From positions 1 to 23,773 of IMG/VR virus record IMGVR_UViG_3300008108_001216: a stretch of 23,773 bases of DNA; one strand, given 5' to 3'. Made by a program: the position numbers and the translations under genes. The stretch is from a virus. Positions within the stretch are counted from its first letter, which is position 1; each line of letters opens with the position of its first letter. Shown here in pieces: positions 1 through 5,092 of the stretch. The notes under the pieces were generated by a model. That model ran no database searches, was not told the origin of the DNA, and was given only the letters and a program-made list of their open reading frames with translations.

Positions 1-239
1 TTCTGGTACACTCGCACCGGACTATACTTGTTGATTCGATCCTTCGTGGTGCTGGTACGCCAGCCGCCGCTGTTTAGCATCACGCTATCGTCGGGATAAA
101 TCACCACCACGTTAGTACCGTGGAGTTCGATTGCAACGCTACCATCGGCCTGAATGTAGGCGTAGGTGTTGTTGCCAATCTTACGCTGGCCCCGGTTACG
201 CTTGCCCAAAACCATCTTCGTTGCTTCGGCGTGAGTCAT
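1..239 (-). CDS. Conserved hypothetical phage protein (3' end cut by window edge)
   Basis: An open frame of 79 residues starts at the ATG at 239 and runs off the left edge without a stop. It begins MTHAEATKMV and contains KIGNNTYAYIQ, a segment with histidine (ELHGTNVVVIYPDD) and the motif LNSGGWRTSTTKDRIN. I recognise the SGGWRT-TTKDRIN pattern, from memory, as a widespread family of uncharacterised small phage and bacterial proteins; no function is known to me. Its ATG overlaps the TGA of the upstream 37-residue gene, so translation is probably coupled. It is the last visible gene of a three-gene unit driven by the promoter at 462-489. Confidence 0.85.
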   Translation of the reverse strand, partial: MTHAEATKMVLGKRNRGQRKIGNNTYAYIQADGSVAIELHGTNVVVIYPDDSVMLNSGGWRTSTTKDRINKYSPVRVYQ

Positions 240-349
240 GACCAATCTCCCGTGATGATGCTATAGACCAAAAAACTGTAGAGCATGATCGTGGAAAGCA
301 CAACGCTACCAGCGACCAGTAAACCAACGTATGCCAAATCACGATTCAT
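236..349 (-). CDS. Small membrane protein (37 aa)
   Basis: The frame runs from the ATG at 349 to the TGA at 236-238, which overlaps the start of the next gene. The product begins MNRDLAYVGLLVAGSVV and is almost entirely one hydrophobic helix, residues about 5-33, so it is probably a single-pass inner-membrane protein. No close Shine-Dalgarno is visible. The start overlaps the stop of the preceding 31-residue gene, which suggests coupled translation. Function unknown. Confidence 0.6.
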   Translation of the reverse strand: MNRDLAYVGLLVAGSVVLSTIMLYSFLVYSIITGDWS

Positions 350-441
350 TGGGCAGCCTTTCCAGCCAGAAATCCAAGGCAAAACACAATGTTCAGAATC
401 GGCAGAATGAACACGAAAAAGATGAAACCAGCACGATACAT
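346..441 (-). CDS. Small membrane protein (31 aa)
   Basis: The first gene of a three-gene unit starts at the ATG at 441, preceded by a purine-rich leader (GGAAAAGAAA) and the promoter at 462-489. The product begins MYRAGFIFFVFILPIL and is one hydrophobic segment, residues 5-26, ending GKAAQ. It is too short for homology recognition. The case for it rests on promoter and leader spacing and on the ATGA overlap with the next gene. Function unknown. Confidence 0.6.
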   Translation of the reverse strand: MYRAGFIFFVFILPILNIVFCLGFLAGKAAQ

Positions 442-461
442 TTTCTTTTCCTTATATCGAC

Positions 462-489
462 ATTCTACAGGATGAATCTTGAAAGTCAA
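462..489 (-). promoter_or_regulatory. Sigma70-type promoter, class A (TTGACT-16-TAGAAT)
   Basis: On the minus strand TTGACT is followed after 16 nt by TAGAAT. Right after the -10 box comes GTCGATATAAG, a leader shared by seven promoters here (class A). The TGA of the gene at 486-656 lies inside the -35 box. It should drive the small membrane genes at 441-236 and the gene at 239-1. Confidence 0.8.
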
Positions 490-656
490 ATGCTAATCTG
501 TCGCATTTGCGGATCGAAAATCACGAACTCGACGATGCTCTTGTTGATGCTCTTGAAAAAGTTAGCCCTGTTGATAGCGTCATCCCTGCTATCGGCCAAC
601 AGGTGACCAAAGCGATTATCGCTGAAAATGAATCTGATCGTGAACTGGTTTTCCAT
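486..656 (-). CDS. Hypothetical small protein (56 aa)
   Basis: The ATG at 656 is preceded by the purine leader GAAAGAGAGACAAAGT and the class B promoter at 680-708. The product begins MENQFTIRFIFSDNRFG and ends FDPQMRQISI. It looks soluble, with a beta-alpha pattern, and I recognise no family. Its TGA (486-488) is part of the TTGACT -35 box of the next unit. An opposite-strand frame over the same bases has no leader or promoter and looks like a shadow. Confidence 0.75.
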   Translation of the reverse strand: MENQFTIRFIFSDNRFGHLLADSRDDAINRANFFKSINKSIVEFVIFDPQMRQISI

Positions 657-679
657 ACTTTGTCTCTCTTTCTCTCACT

Positions 680-708
680 ATTCTACACTCTATTTATCGG
701 TCTGTCAA
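680..708 (-). promoter_or_regulatory. Sigma70-type promoter, class B (TTGACA-17-TAGAAT)
   Basis: The minus strand has TTGACA, a 17-nt spacer containing CGATAAATAGAG, and TAGAAT. Four promoters share this CGATAAT-type spacer (680, 1424, 2136, 4428), and all four lie just downstream of a paired-palindrome element. It drives the gene at 486-656. Confidence 0.85.
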
Positions 709-737
709 TAGGTTTTTCTTGAAAAAATCTTTTTTGA

Positions 738-819
738 CGCAAGTGCTTGTGCTGTAAGAGTTTGCGAAAAATGCGGCCGCCCCGCCTCGATGTAAAGTCT
801 TATACATCAAGGCTTTGGG
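738..819 (-). repeat. Paired-palindrome element, copy 1 of 10
   Basis: Read on the minus strand directly after the stop of the gene at 820-1011, this is three hairpins. H1 (813-784) has an 11-bp stem (GCCTTGATGTA with TACATCGAGGC, one G-T pair) and the loop TAAGACTT. H2 (785-773) is a GC-rich palindrome, GCGG/CCGC. H3 (766-738) has outer stem CGCAA/TTGCG, a 3x3 internal loop and inner stem CTT/AAG. H1 and H3 are versions of the same ~32-bp unit. No T-run follows the stems directly. A module CAAAAAAGATTTTTT sits between H3 and the next promoter, as in copies 2 and 3. Confidence 0.85.
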
Positions 820-1011
820 TCAACTCTCCACATAATCGGTGAGTTCGTTCTGATTGAAAAGTCCGAACTGGCCATTCTCATCCTTAACGAAAAACATAAT
901 CAGCGGCTTTCCGTTTTCGATGATAACGTCGAAACTGTTAACCACAACCTTAGTACCCGAAAGAGTCTTTGCGGTCATGGTCACTACGTTGGTGATATCG
1001 TTGGTAATCAT
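820..1011 (-). CDS. Hypothetical small protein (63 aa)
   Basis: The frame runs from the ATG at 1011 to the TGA at 820-822. The product begins MITNDITNVVTMTAKTL and reads as a short beta-rich domain (VVVNSFDVIIENGKPLIMFFV). It is probably coupled to the membrane gene just upstream, whose TAA is directly followed by this ATG, since no separate ribosome site is visible. It ends right at paired-palindrome copy 1. Function unknown. Confidence 0.7.
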   Translation of the reverse strand: MITNDITNVVTMTAKTLSGTKVVVNSFDVIIENGKPLIMFFVKDENGQFGLFNQNELTDYVES

Positions 1012-1107
1012 TTAGCACCAGAAAACAAGAGGAATATAGATAAAAAGATACGCCCAACAGCCGAGCAAAAAACACACGATAAGATTGCTAGCAAAGTCGT
1101 TATACAT
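1012..1107 (-). CDS. Small membrane protein (31 aa)
   Basis: The ATG at 1107 is preceded by GAAAGAGAAAACA and the class A promoter at 1131-1158. The product begins MYNDFASNLIVCFLLG and is one hydrophobic helix with several aromatic residues. Its TAA abuts the ATG of the 63-residue gene, giving a two-gene unit. Only context supports it; function unknown. Confidence 0.6.
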   Translation of the reverse strand: MYNDFASNLIVCFLLGCWAYLFIYIPLVFWC

Positions 1108-1130
1108 TGTTTTCTCTTTCTTATATCGAC

Positions 1131-1158
1131 AGTTTACAGGCTAAACTTTAGTTGTCAA
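1131..1158 (-). promoter_or_regulatory. Sigma70-type promoter, class A (TTGACA-16-TAAACT)
   Basis: TTGACA is followed after 16 nt by TAAACT and then the class A leader GTCGATATAAG. The TGA of the gene at 1155-1394 is bases 2-4 after the first T of the -35 box. It drives the genes at 1012-1107 and 820-1011. Confidence 0.78.
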
Positions 1159-1394
1159 GCCTTGCGACGACGAAAAAATAGTTGAACGTATCCGACAACA
1201 TCAAAGAACACGCCCCAGATAGCCCACGGGGCAACGCTACAGAAAAAGAGCATAGACCACCAAGCGACGTAACTTTCACCGGCTTCGGGGATCACGTTAG
1301 GCTCTCCCCAACCCAGCATGAAAGTGATCTTCATGATCAGACAGAAAACAACGGCCCAAGCGATACCAAAAATCGTAGCACAGATGGTATTCAT
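1155..1394 (-). CDS. Membrane protein with two predicted helices (79 aa)
   Basis: The ATG at 1394 has a good Shine-Dalgarno (AAAGGAGAGGTT). The product begins MNTICATIFGIAWAVVF. Hydrophobic segments at about residues 3-27 and 44-73 flank a short polar loop (GEPNVIPEAGES), and the C-terminus is basic (FFRRRKA), as expected for a cytoplasmic tail. The TGA is inside the next -35 box. Function unknown. Confidence 0.75.
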   Translation of the reverse strand: MNTICATIFGIAWAVVFCLIMKITFMLGWGEPNVIPEAGESYVAWWSMLFFCSVAPWAIWGVFFDVVGYVQLFFRRRKA

Positions 1395-1423
1395 AACCTC
1401 TCCTTTGTGGTGGTGATACGAGT

Positions 1424-1451
1424 ATTCTATCTTCTATTATCGACCTGTCAA
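1424..1451 (-). promoter_or_regulatory. Sigma70-type promoter, class B (TTGACA-16-TAGAAT)
   Basis: The minus strand shows TTGACA, a 16-nt spacer GGTCGATAATAGAAGA and TAGAAT. It lies downstream of paired-palindrome copy 2 and drives the membrane gene at 1155-1394. Confidence 0.85.
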
Positions 1452-1480
1452 CAGGTTTTTCTTGAAAAAATCTTTTTTGC

Positions 1481-1562
1481 TGTAAGTCATTAGTAGATAA
1501 GAGTTTACAAGAAACGCGGGCGGCCCGCCTCGCCGCAAAGTCTTATACGGCAAGGCTTTAGG
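1481..1562 (-). repeat. Paired-palindrome element, copy 2 of 10
   Basis: H1 (1556-1527) has an 11-bp stem, GCCTTGCCGTA with TGCGGCGAGGC, around the same TAAGACTT loop as copy 1. The stem bases differ from copy 1 by paired changes (GATGTA/TACATC against GCCGTA/TGCGGC), which is covariation. H2 is GCGGG-CCG-CCCGC. H3 has outer stem TGTAA/TTACA. It starts within 2 nt of the stop of the gene at 1564-1842. Confidence 0.85.
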
Positions 1563-1563
1563 C

Positions 1564-1842
1564 TCAATCGTCATAACTTCCGTAGCCGTCATCGCTATGG
1601 AAATCCTCACGATCATCATCTCCATAGTAACCGTAGTCCTCGTCGGTTCCCCAGCCGCAAGAACTCATGGCACTATCATGATCGCCATCCATACTATCGT
1701 CGTAGTTATCATCCCACTGGTCGATCAGTTTATCACCGTCCAGATCATCGCCGTAGAAATCGTCATGGTCATCGTAGTTATAGTCCACGTTATCATCCTC
1801 ATAAGAGTTTTCGGGATCGAACAGGGGATCAGGGTGACTCAT
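1564..1842 (-). CDS. Highly acidic Asp/Tyr-rich protein (92 aa)
   Basis: The frame runs from the ATG at 1842 to the TGA at 1564-1566. By my count it has 31 Asp and 4 Glu against one Lys and one Arg, with many Tyr and Gly, in runs such as YNYDDHDDFYGDDLDGD. No fold or family is recognised. Strongly acidic small early phage proteins are sometimes DNA mimics (T7 Ocr, phage Arn), so inhibition of a DNA-binding host or defence protein is possible, but this is inference. It has its own promoter at 1901-1929 and a leader of about 50 nt. Codon use matches its neighbours. Confidence 0.8.
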   Translation of the reverse strand: MSHPDPLFDPENSYEDDNVDYNYDDHDDFYGDDLDGDKLIDQWDDNYDDSMDGDHDSAMSSCGWGTDEDYGYYGDDDREDFHSDDGYGSYDD

Positions 1843-1900
1843 CTTTCAGTCCTTCACGGTTACACAGATATAAAACAAACCAATATAGCACACAACAAAC

Positions 1901-1929
1901 AGAATAGCATCGATCATGGTTTTTGTCAA
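1901..1929 (-). promoter_or_regulatory. Sigma70-type promoter (TTGACA-17-TATTCT)
   Basis: The minus strand has TTGACA, 17 nt and TATTCT. It fits none of the three repeated spacer classes. The TGA of the gene at 1926-2105 lies inside the -35 box. It drives the acidic-protein gene. Confidence 0.65.
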
Positions 1930-2105
1930 GCCCCCACGCTTTCGGGGTAGATATCTTCAAGCAGCACATCGGCCAGACCCGTGACTTCCGCCCAATCCAT
2001 TGGGTGGCACGTCGGCTCGTCAATCGGCTCGACCATCGGCTCCAGAATACCCTGCTCCGCAAGGTCGGCCAGAATCGCGTTCACATCGTCGAAGTCGTTG
2101 AACAT
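1926..2105 (-). CDS. Hypothetical acidic small protein (59 aa)
   Basis: Two ATGs are possible, at 2111 and 2105. The Shine-Dalgarno GGAG (2117-2114) is 8 nt from the ATG at 2105 but only 2 nt from the one at 2111, so I chose 2105. The product begins MFNDFDDVNAILADLAEQ and is acidic and mainly helical at the N-terminus, ending EDIYPESVGA. Its TGA forms part of the next -35 box. Function unknown. Confidence 0.72.
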   Translation of the reverse strand: MFNDFDDVNAILADLAEQGILEPMVEPIDEPTCHPMDWAEVTGLADVLLEDIYPESVGA

Positions 2106-2135
2106 CGTCATTTCTCCGTTGAGGGTGATGCAGTG

Positions 2136-2163
2136 ATTCTACATACTATTATCGGCCTGTCAA
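2136..2163 (-). promoter_or_regulatory. Sigma70-type promoter, class B (TTGACA-16-TAGAAT)
   Basis: TTGACA, the 16-nt spacer GGCCGATAATAGTATG and TAGAAT are seen on the minus strand. It drives the gene at 1926-2105 and lies downstream of paired-palindrome copy 3. Confidence 0.85.
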
Positions 2164-2192
2164 TAGCCTTTTCTTCAGAAAATCTTTTTTGT

Positions 2193-2274
2193 CGCAAGTC
2201 CTTATACAATAAGGGTTTGGCACAAATCGTGCGGGCCGCGTTCGTCGTAAAGTCTTACGGCGTAACGCTTTGCG
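2193..2274 (-). repeat. Paired-palindrome element, copy 3 of 10
   Basis: H1 pairs GCGTT with AACGC and CGTA with TACG around the loop AGACTT. H2 is the GC-rich palindrome GCGGGCCGCG region. H3 pairs CGCAAGTCCTTAT with ATAAGGGTTTGG imperfectly. It lies 26 nt after the stop of the 35-residue gene at 2301-2408 and is followed by the CAAAAAAGATTTT module also seen after copies 1 and 2. Confidence 0.75.
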
Positions 2275-2300
2275 TCTAGTCTGCGATTAGTGTACGGATG

Positions 2301-2408
2301 TCACCCCTCTGCGAAGGGGGAGACTTCCTCGCCGCAGGCGAGAATCGCCGCGTACTGTTCGGCCAGAGCCGCCTTGCGTTCGGGCGAACCCGGCTTGCCA
2401 ACCTTCAC
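2301..2408 (-). CDS. Possible small protein (35 aa, GTG start)
   Basis: A frame from the GTG at 2408 to the TGA at 2301-2303 begins 2 nt after the stop of the 72-residue gene, so it could be translated by re-initiation. The product reads MKVGKPGSPERKAALAEQ (GTG read as Met) and is helical and charged. The frame continues upstream without an ATG. Without it, 137 nt here would be non-coding, unlike the dense packing elsewhere. Support is modest. Confidence 0.45.
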   Translation of the reverse strand: MKVGKPGSPERKAALAEQYAAILACGEEVSPFAEG

Positions 2409-2410
2409 GA

Positions 2411-2629
2411 TCAGCAGATCGTCACCCCCTTGTAGCGGGGATCGGCTTTCTCGGCCTTCACGCTACCGGCACGACGCAGTGCCTTGCGATTGAACTTCAA
2501 CACCTTTTCGCTACGGATCGGGCCGTACACGCCATCGGCCAGCGAGGGCTGGTGGCGGATTGCGATTCCCAGAAAGCACATGCGAGCCTGACGCTTGGCA
2601 TCTTCGATGATCTTGAACTTGGTAGCCAT
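2411..2629 (-). CDS. Hypothetical basic small protein (72 aa)
   Basis: The ATG at 2629 follows the leader AGAGAGAAAAAGAAA and the class C promoter at 2665-2693. The product begins MATKFKIIEDAKRQARM and is rich in Lys and Arg (KFNRKALRRAGSVKAEK), so nucleic-acid binding is plausible but not shown. I recognise no family. A different frame on the same strand (2511-2693) lacks a leader and is a shadow. Confidence 0.75.
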   Translation of the reverse strand: MATKFKIIEDAKRQARMCFLGIAIRHQPSLADGVYGPIRSEKVLKFNRKALRRAGSVKAEKADPRYKGVTIC

Positions 2630-2664
2630 TTTCTTTTTCTCTCTTGGTTGGTGATACTGGTACG

Positions 2665-2693
2665 ATTCTAGAAACTTTTTCCCGTCGCGTCAA
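2665..2693 (-). promoter_or_regulatory. Sigma70-type promoter, class C (TTGACG-17-TAGAAT)
   Basis: The class C spacer is CGACGGGAAAAAGTTTC. The TGA of the gene at 2690-2857 sits inside the -35 box. It drives the genes at 2411-2629 and, if real, 2301-2408. Confidence 0.8.
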
Positions 2694-2857
2694 CCCCTAT
2701 TTTCGGGGGTCAACTCGTCCTCGCTACAATCCCAATGGTTTCCGCCATCGGTCAGCACGAAGTAGACGATTCCCTCGTCGTAAAACTGGTTGAGTATCAC
2801 GCCGTGAATCGGCCTGTCGAAACCTTTCACAATCACCCTATCGCCAACTTGAAACAT
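2690..2857 (-). CDS. SH3/KOW-like small protein (55 aa)
   Basis: The ATG at 2857 is preceded by AGAGAGAAAAA. The product begins MFQVGDRVIVKGFDRPIHG and ends DELTPENRG. The start M-x-x-x-GD-x-V with a glycine near residue 12 and a following beta pattern resembles the other small genes here at 3949, 4215 and 5089, suggesting a duplicated SH3-barrel or KOW-like family. The fold call is inference from pattern. Its TGA is part of the next -35 box. Confidence 0.75.
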   Translation of the reverse strand: MFQVGDRVIVKGFDRPIHGVILNQFYDEGIVYFVLTDGGNHWDCSEDELTPENRG

Positions 2858-2878
2858 TTTTTCTCTCTTTCTCTAACT

Positions 2879-2907
2879 AATCTACCAAACTTTTCCCGCC
2901 GTTTCAA
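2879..2907 (-). promoter_or_regulatory. Sigma70-type promoter, class C (TTGAAA-17-TAGATT)
   Basis: TTGAAA, the spacer CGGCGGGAAAAGTTTGG and TAGATT are on the minus strand. The TGA of the gene at 2904-3092 lies in the -35 box. It drives the SH3-like gene at 2690-2857. Confidence 0.7.
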
Positions 2908-3092
2908 CCCCCCACAGAGGAGGGAAACAACTTATCCCCCACACTCTGGATCATATCAAGTTCGATCCTGTTTTCCTCACGGGATTCGGGCGATACGAAC
3001 GGGTTATCGGCCAGACTCTGGATTTCCGCCTTGCGACGAGCCAGACTAACGTAGACCAGAACGATTTCGGAAGGGGTGAGTTCGATTGGCAT
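2904..3092 (-). CDS. Hypothetical helical small protein (62 aa)
   Basis: The ATG at 3092 follows AGAAAGAGAGAAAGCAA and a class A promoter. The product begins MPIELTPSEIVLVYVSLA and looks like two helices joined at PFVSPES (residues 31-37). I recognise no family. The TGA is embedded in the next -35 box. Confidence 0.75.
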   Translation of the reverse strand: MPIELTPSEIVLVYVSLARRKAEIQSLADNPFVSPESREENRIELDMIQSVGDKLFPSSVGG

Positions 3093-3125
3093 TTGCTTTC
3101 TCTCTTTCTTACTTCTTATATCGAC

Positions 3126-3153
3126 ATTATACAGGCTATTCTTTAGGTTTCAA
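3126..3153 (-). promoter_or_regulatory. Sigma70-type promoter, class A (TTGAAA-16-TATAAT)
   Basis: TTGAAA, 16 nt and a consensus TATAAT are followed by the class A leader GTCGATATAAG. It drives the gene at 2904-3092. Confidence 0.85.
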
Positions 3154-3285
3154 GCAAAAAATCTGGATTTTTATGTCAAGAGATTTTGACACGAAATGAT
3201 ACGATTTTCTTTACGTTTGGCATACTGTTTGCTAGGGCAAAAACTGTGCCAAAACTTTTGATATGCGATTCACACATCCACTGAT
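3154..3285. other. Gene-free spacer with two inverted repeats
   Basis: The stretch between the promoter at 3126 and paired-palindrome copy 4 holds no supported gene. It contains TGTCAAGAGATTTTGACA-type dyad 3175-3192, repeated at 8118-8135, and a long inverted repeat at about 3213-3255 (TTTGGCA to TGCCAAA, inner GTTTGC/GCAAAaAC). Parts of the second recur at about 4492-4525, 6298-6328 and 8830-8854. An open frame at 3176-3358 covers only these repeats and is not accepted. Confidence 0.7.
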
Positions 3286-3367
3286 CGTAAACCCTTATCA
3301 CATAACGATTTACATCAAATCGGCCGCCGCCTATTTTCCATAAGTTCTTATATATCAAGGACTTACG
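3286..3367 (-). repeat. Paired-palindrome element, copy 4 of 10
   Basis: H1 on the minus strand pairs AAGTCCTT with AAGAACTT (one mismatch) around GATATAT. The centre is GGCGGCGGCC. H3 pairs GTAAATCGTTAT with ATAAGGGTTTAC, a stem interrupted by mismatches. It lies about 50 nt after the stop of the gene at 3420-3671; that gap contains another small dyad (TGTACC to GGTACA, 3376-3414). Confidence 0.75.
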
Positions 3368-3419
3368 CTGGCTGTACCCATCTTACCGAACCGACAGGTT
3401 AGGCTGGTACAACCCCCTC

Positions 3420-3671
3420 TCAGTAGGGGTGTCCGTATGCGTCCATAGTTCGCGGATACCGGCGGTTGTAATCCTCAACCCGTACGCAGTAGTCGTTCAG
3501 TTTCTGGTAGAACGTGTCAGCAGAACGGAGCAGCACGTTTTCGGGATGATTGTCAAGCCTCACGAACCATCCGCCACCACCAGAACCCACAATGGCAACG
3601 ATGGTATCATCTGGCATCATCTCGTTGATAGCGTCGAGAATCTCGTCAGCGGTAACGATTCGGCCAAGCAT
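3420..3671 (-). CDS. Hypothetical protein (83 aa)
   Basis: I chose the ATG at 3671, which follows AAAAGG by about 9 nt and starts 1 nt after the upstream stop. A longer frame (to 3776) would overlap the 74-residue gene heavily. The product begins MLGRIVTADEILDAINEM and contains IVAIVGSGGGGWFVRL, then a helical segment with Tyr and Arg (DTFYQKLNDYCVRVEDYN). No family recognised. It shares the transcript from the promoter at 3925-3952. Confidence 0.7.
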   Translation of the reverse strand: MLGRIVTADEILDAINEMMPDDTIVAIVGSGGGGWFVRLDNHPENVLLRSADTFYQKLNDYCVRVEDYNRRYPRTMDAYGHPY

Positions 3672-3672
3672 T

Positions 3673-3897
3673 TCAGAGAACCTTTTCAACTGAGGGAATC
3701 GGACCAAAAGCCGCACGAAGAGCAGCATACGATACTGCGTCCTCAAAGTCAACCCACAGATTTTCTCCACCGTCAACGGGGATCACATAGTATGCGATCA
3801 CTTCGCCGTCGTTGGTGCGAGCGACGCTGTCCACCTTACCATAAGCATAGGTGTCACCCATGCGAAACTGAATCATGTCACCCTTGTGAATATCCAT
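3673..3897 (-). CDS. SH3/KOW-like small protein (74 aa)
   Basis: The ATG at 3897 follows AAGAGAGAAAACAAAA. The product begins MDIHKGDMIQFRMGDTY, with KGD near the start, a glycine (YGKVDSVA) and further strands, the pattern of a small beta-barrel as in the neighbouring genes. It is the first gene of a two-gene unit. The family assignment is inference. Confidence 0.75.
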   Translation of the reverse strand: MDIHKGDMIQFRMGDTYAYGKVDSVARTNDGEVIAYYVIPVDGGENLWVDFEDAVSYAALRAAFGPIPSVEKVL

Positions 3898-3924
3898 TTT
3901 TGTTTTCTCTCTTGTGTTGAATGG

Positions 3925-3952
3925 ATTGTAGATGATTTTTTTGGCCTGTCAA
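3925..3952 (-). promoter_or_regulatory. Sigma70-type promoter, class C (TTGACA-16-TACAAT)
   Basis: TTGACA, the spacer GGCCAAAAAAATCATC and TACAAT are on the minus strand. The TGA of the gene at 3949-4161 is inside the -35 box. It drives the genes at 3673-3897 and 3420-3671. Confidence 0.8.
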
Positions 3953-4161
3953 CCCGAATAACTGTTCGTCAAATCCGGCCAGACGAGCGGAGCATCGATC
4001 CAAAACTCCACAGGGTTGGTATTGTTCTCATCTGCCGGAAAACGAACACGATACATAGCATCGCCGTATTCGTTAGCGGGAATGATTTTGACCACAATGG
4101 CTTTCTGGGTAGGAATGCCGATCCGCGAACCAACCATCACCGTGTCACCGACGTTGATCAT
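3949..4161 (-). CDS. SH3/KOW-like small protein (70 aa)
   Basis: The frame is open to 4287, but the ATG at 4161 has the leader AAGAGAAAGGGCAAAAC and correct promoter spacing, so I use it. The product begins MINVGDTVMVGSRIGIPTQ and contains DAMYRVRFPADENN. This closely parallels VAMYRVQFDSDASQ in the gene at 5089-5280, so the two are paralogues. Its TGA lies in the next -35 box. Function unknown. Confidence 0.8.
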   Translation of the reverse strand: MINVGDTVMVGSRIGIPTQKAIVVKIIPANEYGDAMYRVRFPADENNTNPVEFWIDAPLVWPDLTNSYSG

Positions 4162-4189
4162 GTTTTGCCCTTTCTCTTGTGTTGGATGG

Positions 4190-4218
4190 ATTGTAGAAGA
4201 TTTTTTCTGGCCTGTCAA
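4190..4218 (-). promoter_or_regulatory. Sigma70-type promoter, class C (TTGACA-17-TACAAT)
   Basis: TTGACA, 17 nt and TACAAT. It is nearly identical to the promoter at 3925-3952, including the flanking bases, and shows the same stop-in-box overlap. It drives the gene at 3949-4161. Confidence 0.8.
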
Positions 4219-4400
4219 CCCCCACTTCCGCAGGATGCTTCCCATTCGTGCGGTATATAGCCGTTGAGAATCTCTTGGGTCGAACACTCACATCGAACAC
4301 CAGCCAGATCGACCACCCATACATCACCCTCATCGAAATACCATCCGACGATCTTGCCAGAGATACCACCCATCCGAACCTTATCGCCAATCTCGAACAT
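4215..4400 (-). CDS. SH3/KOW-like small protein (61 aa)
   Basis: The ATG at 4400 follows AAAGAGAGGCTAGG. The product begins MFEIGDKVRMGGISGKIVG, followed by YFDEGDVWVVDLAGV, a beta-barrel-like pattern matching the genes at 2690, 3949 and 5089. The TGA is part of the next -35 box. Function unknown. Confidence 0.78.
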   Translation of the reverse strand: MFEIGDKVRMGGISGKIVGWYFDEGDVWVVDLAGVRCECSTQEILNGYIPHEWEASCGSGG

Positions 4401-4427
4401 CCTAGCCTCTCTTTCTTCTGTACCACT

Positions 4428-4455
4428 ATTCTACCATATATTATCGTCCTGTCAA
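4428..4455 (-). promoter_or_regulatory. Sigma70-type promoter, class B (TTGACA-16-TAGAAT)
   Basis: TTGACA, the spacer GGACGATAATATATGG and TAGAAT. It drives the gene at 4215-4400 and lies downstream of paired-palindrome copy 5. Confidence 0.85.
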
Positions 4456-4533
4456 TAGGCTTTCCTACAATATTTTTCCTTAAAAAATCGTAAGGTTTGC
4501 TAGAGCAAATACCATGCCAAAAGCCTATTTGTT

Positions 4534-4614
4534 CTAAGTCGTTATGCTGAAAGAGTTTGCGTCAAACTTGGGCGCCCGCGTTCGCCGTAAAGTATTACGG
4601 CTATGGGGTTTACG
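4534..4614 (-). repeat. Paired-palindrome element, copy 5 of 10
   Basis: H1 (4601-4584) is a perfect 6-bp stem, GCCGTA/TACGGC, around ATACTT. H2 is the palindrome GGGCGCCC. H3 runs from CGCAAACTCTTT to AACGACTTAG with weak pairing. The stop codon of the gene at 4610-4825 lies inside the element. To its left (4486-4527) is a related repeat, GTTTGCTAGAGCAAAT followed by ATGCCAAAA. Confidence 0.75.
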
Positions 4615-4825
4615 TTGCGTGGATGAACACGCGTTCACTGGTGGTCTTATTCGTGATGGTCACGATCCAGTTTCGGCCGCTACCATCCTCACGCATGATT
4701 CCGTTGACAAGGCCAGCATATACCCGGCCCTTCGGGTCGATCACACTAGTATACTTACCAGCGATCATGGACGCGAAGATAGTATTGAGGCTGTTCTTTC
4801 GGTTAGCGTAAGCAGTGCCAAACAT
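4610..4825 (-). CDS. Hypothetical small protein (71 aa)
   Basis: The ATG at 4825 lies 12 nt after the stop of the 66-residue gene, with AAAGA upstream. The product begins MFGTAYANRKNSLNTIFA and contains YTSVIDPKGRVYAGLVNG and WIVTITNKTTSERVF, a beta-rich pattern. No family recognised. It is the second gene of a unit and ends within paired-palindrome copy 5. Confidence 0.72.
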   Translation of the reverse strand: MFGTAYANRKNSLNTIFASMIAGKYTSVIDPKGRVYAGLVNGIMREDGSGRNWIVTITNKTTSERVFIHAT

Positions 4826-4837
4826 TTTAGTATTCTT

Positions 4838-5038
4838 TCAGAGATTGTGAGTGTGATAGGTCTTACCGCGAGCATCCTTGACGGTCAACACCAAGTCGCC
4901 GTACATTTTCTTTTCCATTTGGATATCGATCACGGCATTCACAAAAAAGTTAGCCTCCAACAACGTGCTGAAGTGACGATCCTTATTCCGCTCGTCGTTC
5001 TCACCGTAGAATGCCGAAACAATCCAAAAGTTTTCCAT
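4838..5038 (-). CDS. Hypothetical small protein (66 aa)
   Basis: The ATG at 5038 follows AAGAGAAAGAGAATC. The frame is open further upstream, but across the promoter, so a start there is rejected. The product begins MENFWIVSAFYGENDERN and ends ARGKTYHTHNL. No family recognised. It is the first gene of the unit from the promoter at 5065-5092. Confidence 0.75.
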   Translation of the reverse strand: MENFWIVSAFYGENDERNKDRHFSTLLEANFFVNAVIDIQMEKKMYGDLVLTVKDARGKTYHTHNL

Positions 5039-5064
5039 GATTCTCTTTCTCTTGTGTTGTGATG

Positions 5065-5092
5065 ATGATAGCAGATTTTTTCGGCTTGTCAA
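5065..5092 (-). promoter_or_regulatory. Sigma70-type promoter, class C (TTGACA-16-TATCAT)
   Basis: TTGACA, the spacer AGCCGAAAAAATCTGC and TATCAT. The TGA of the gene at 5089-5280 lies in the -35 box. It drives the genes at 4838-5038 and 4610-4825. Confidence 0.75.

Noticed and set aside
738-819. Ordinary intrinsic terminators at the element copies
   Set aside because: The stems are good, but no T-run follows them directly, and the conserved loops and paired units go beyond a terminator.
1597-1950. Plus-strand frame rich in Ile and Val
   Set aside because: It is the reverse-strand shadow of the Asp-rich gene (GAT and GAC codons read as ATC and GTC).
3176-3358. Minus-strand open frame of 60 codons
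   Set aside because: It covers only inverted repeats and paired-palindrome copy 4 and has no leader of the type shared by the array genes.
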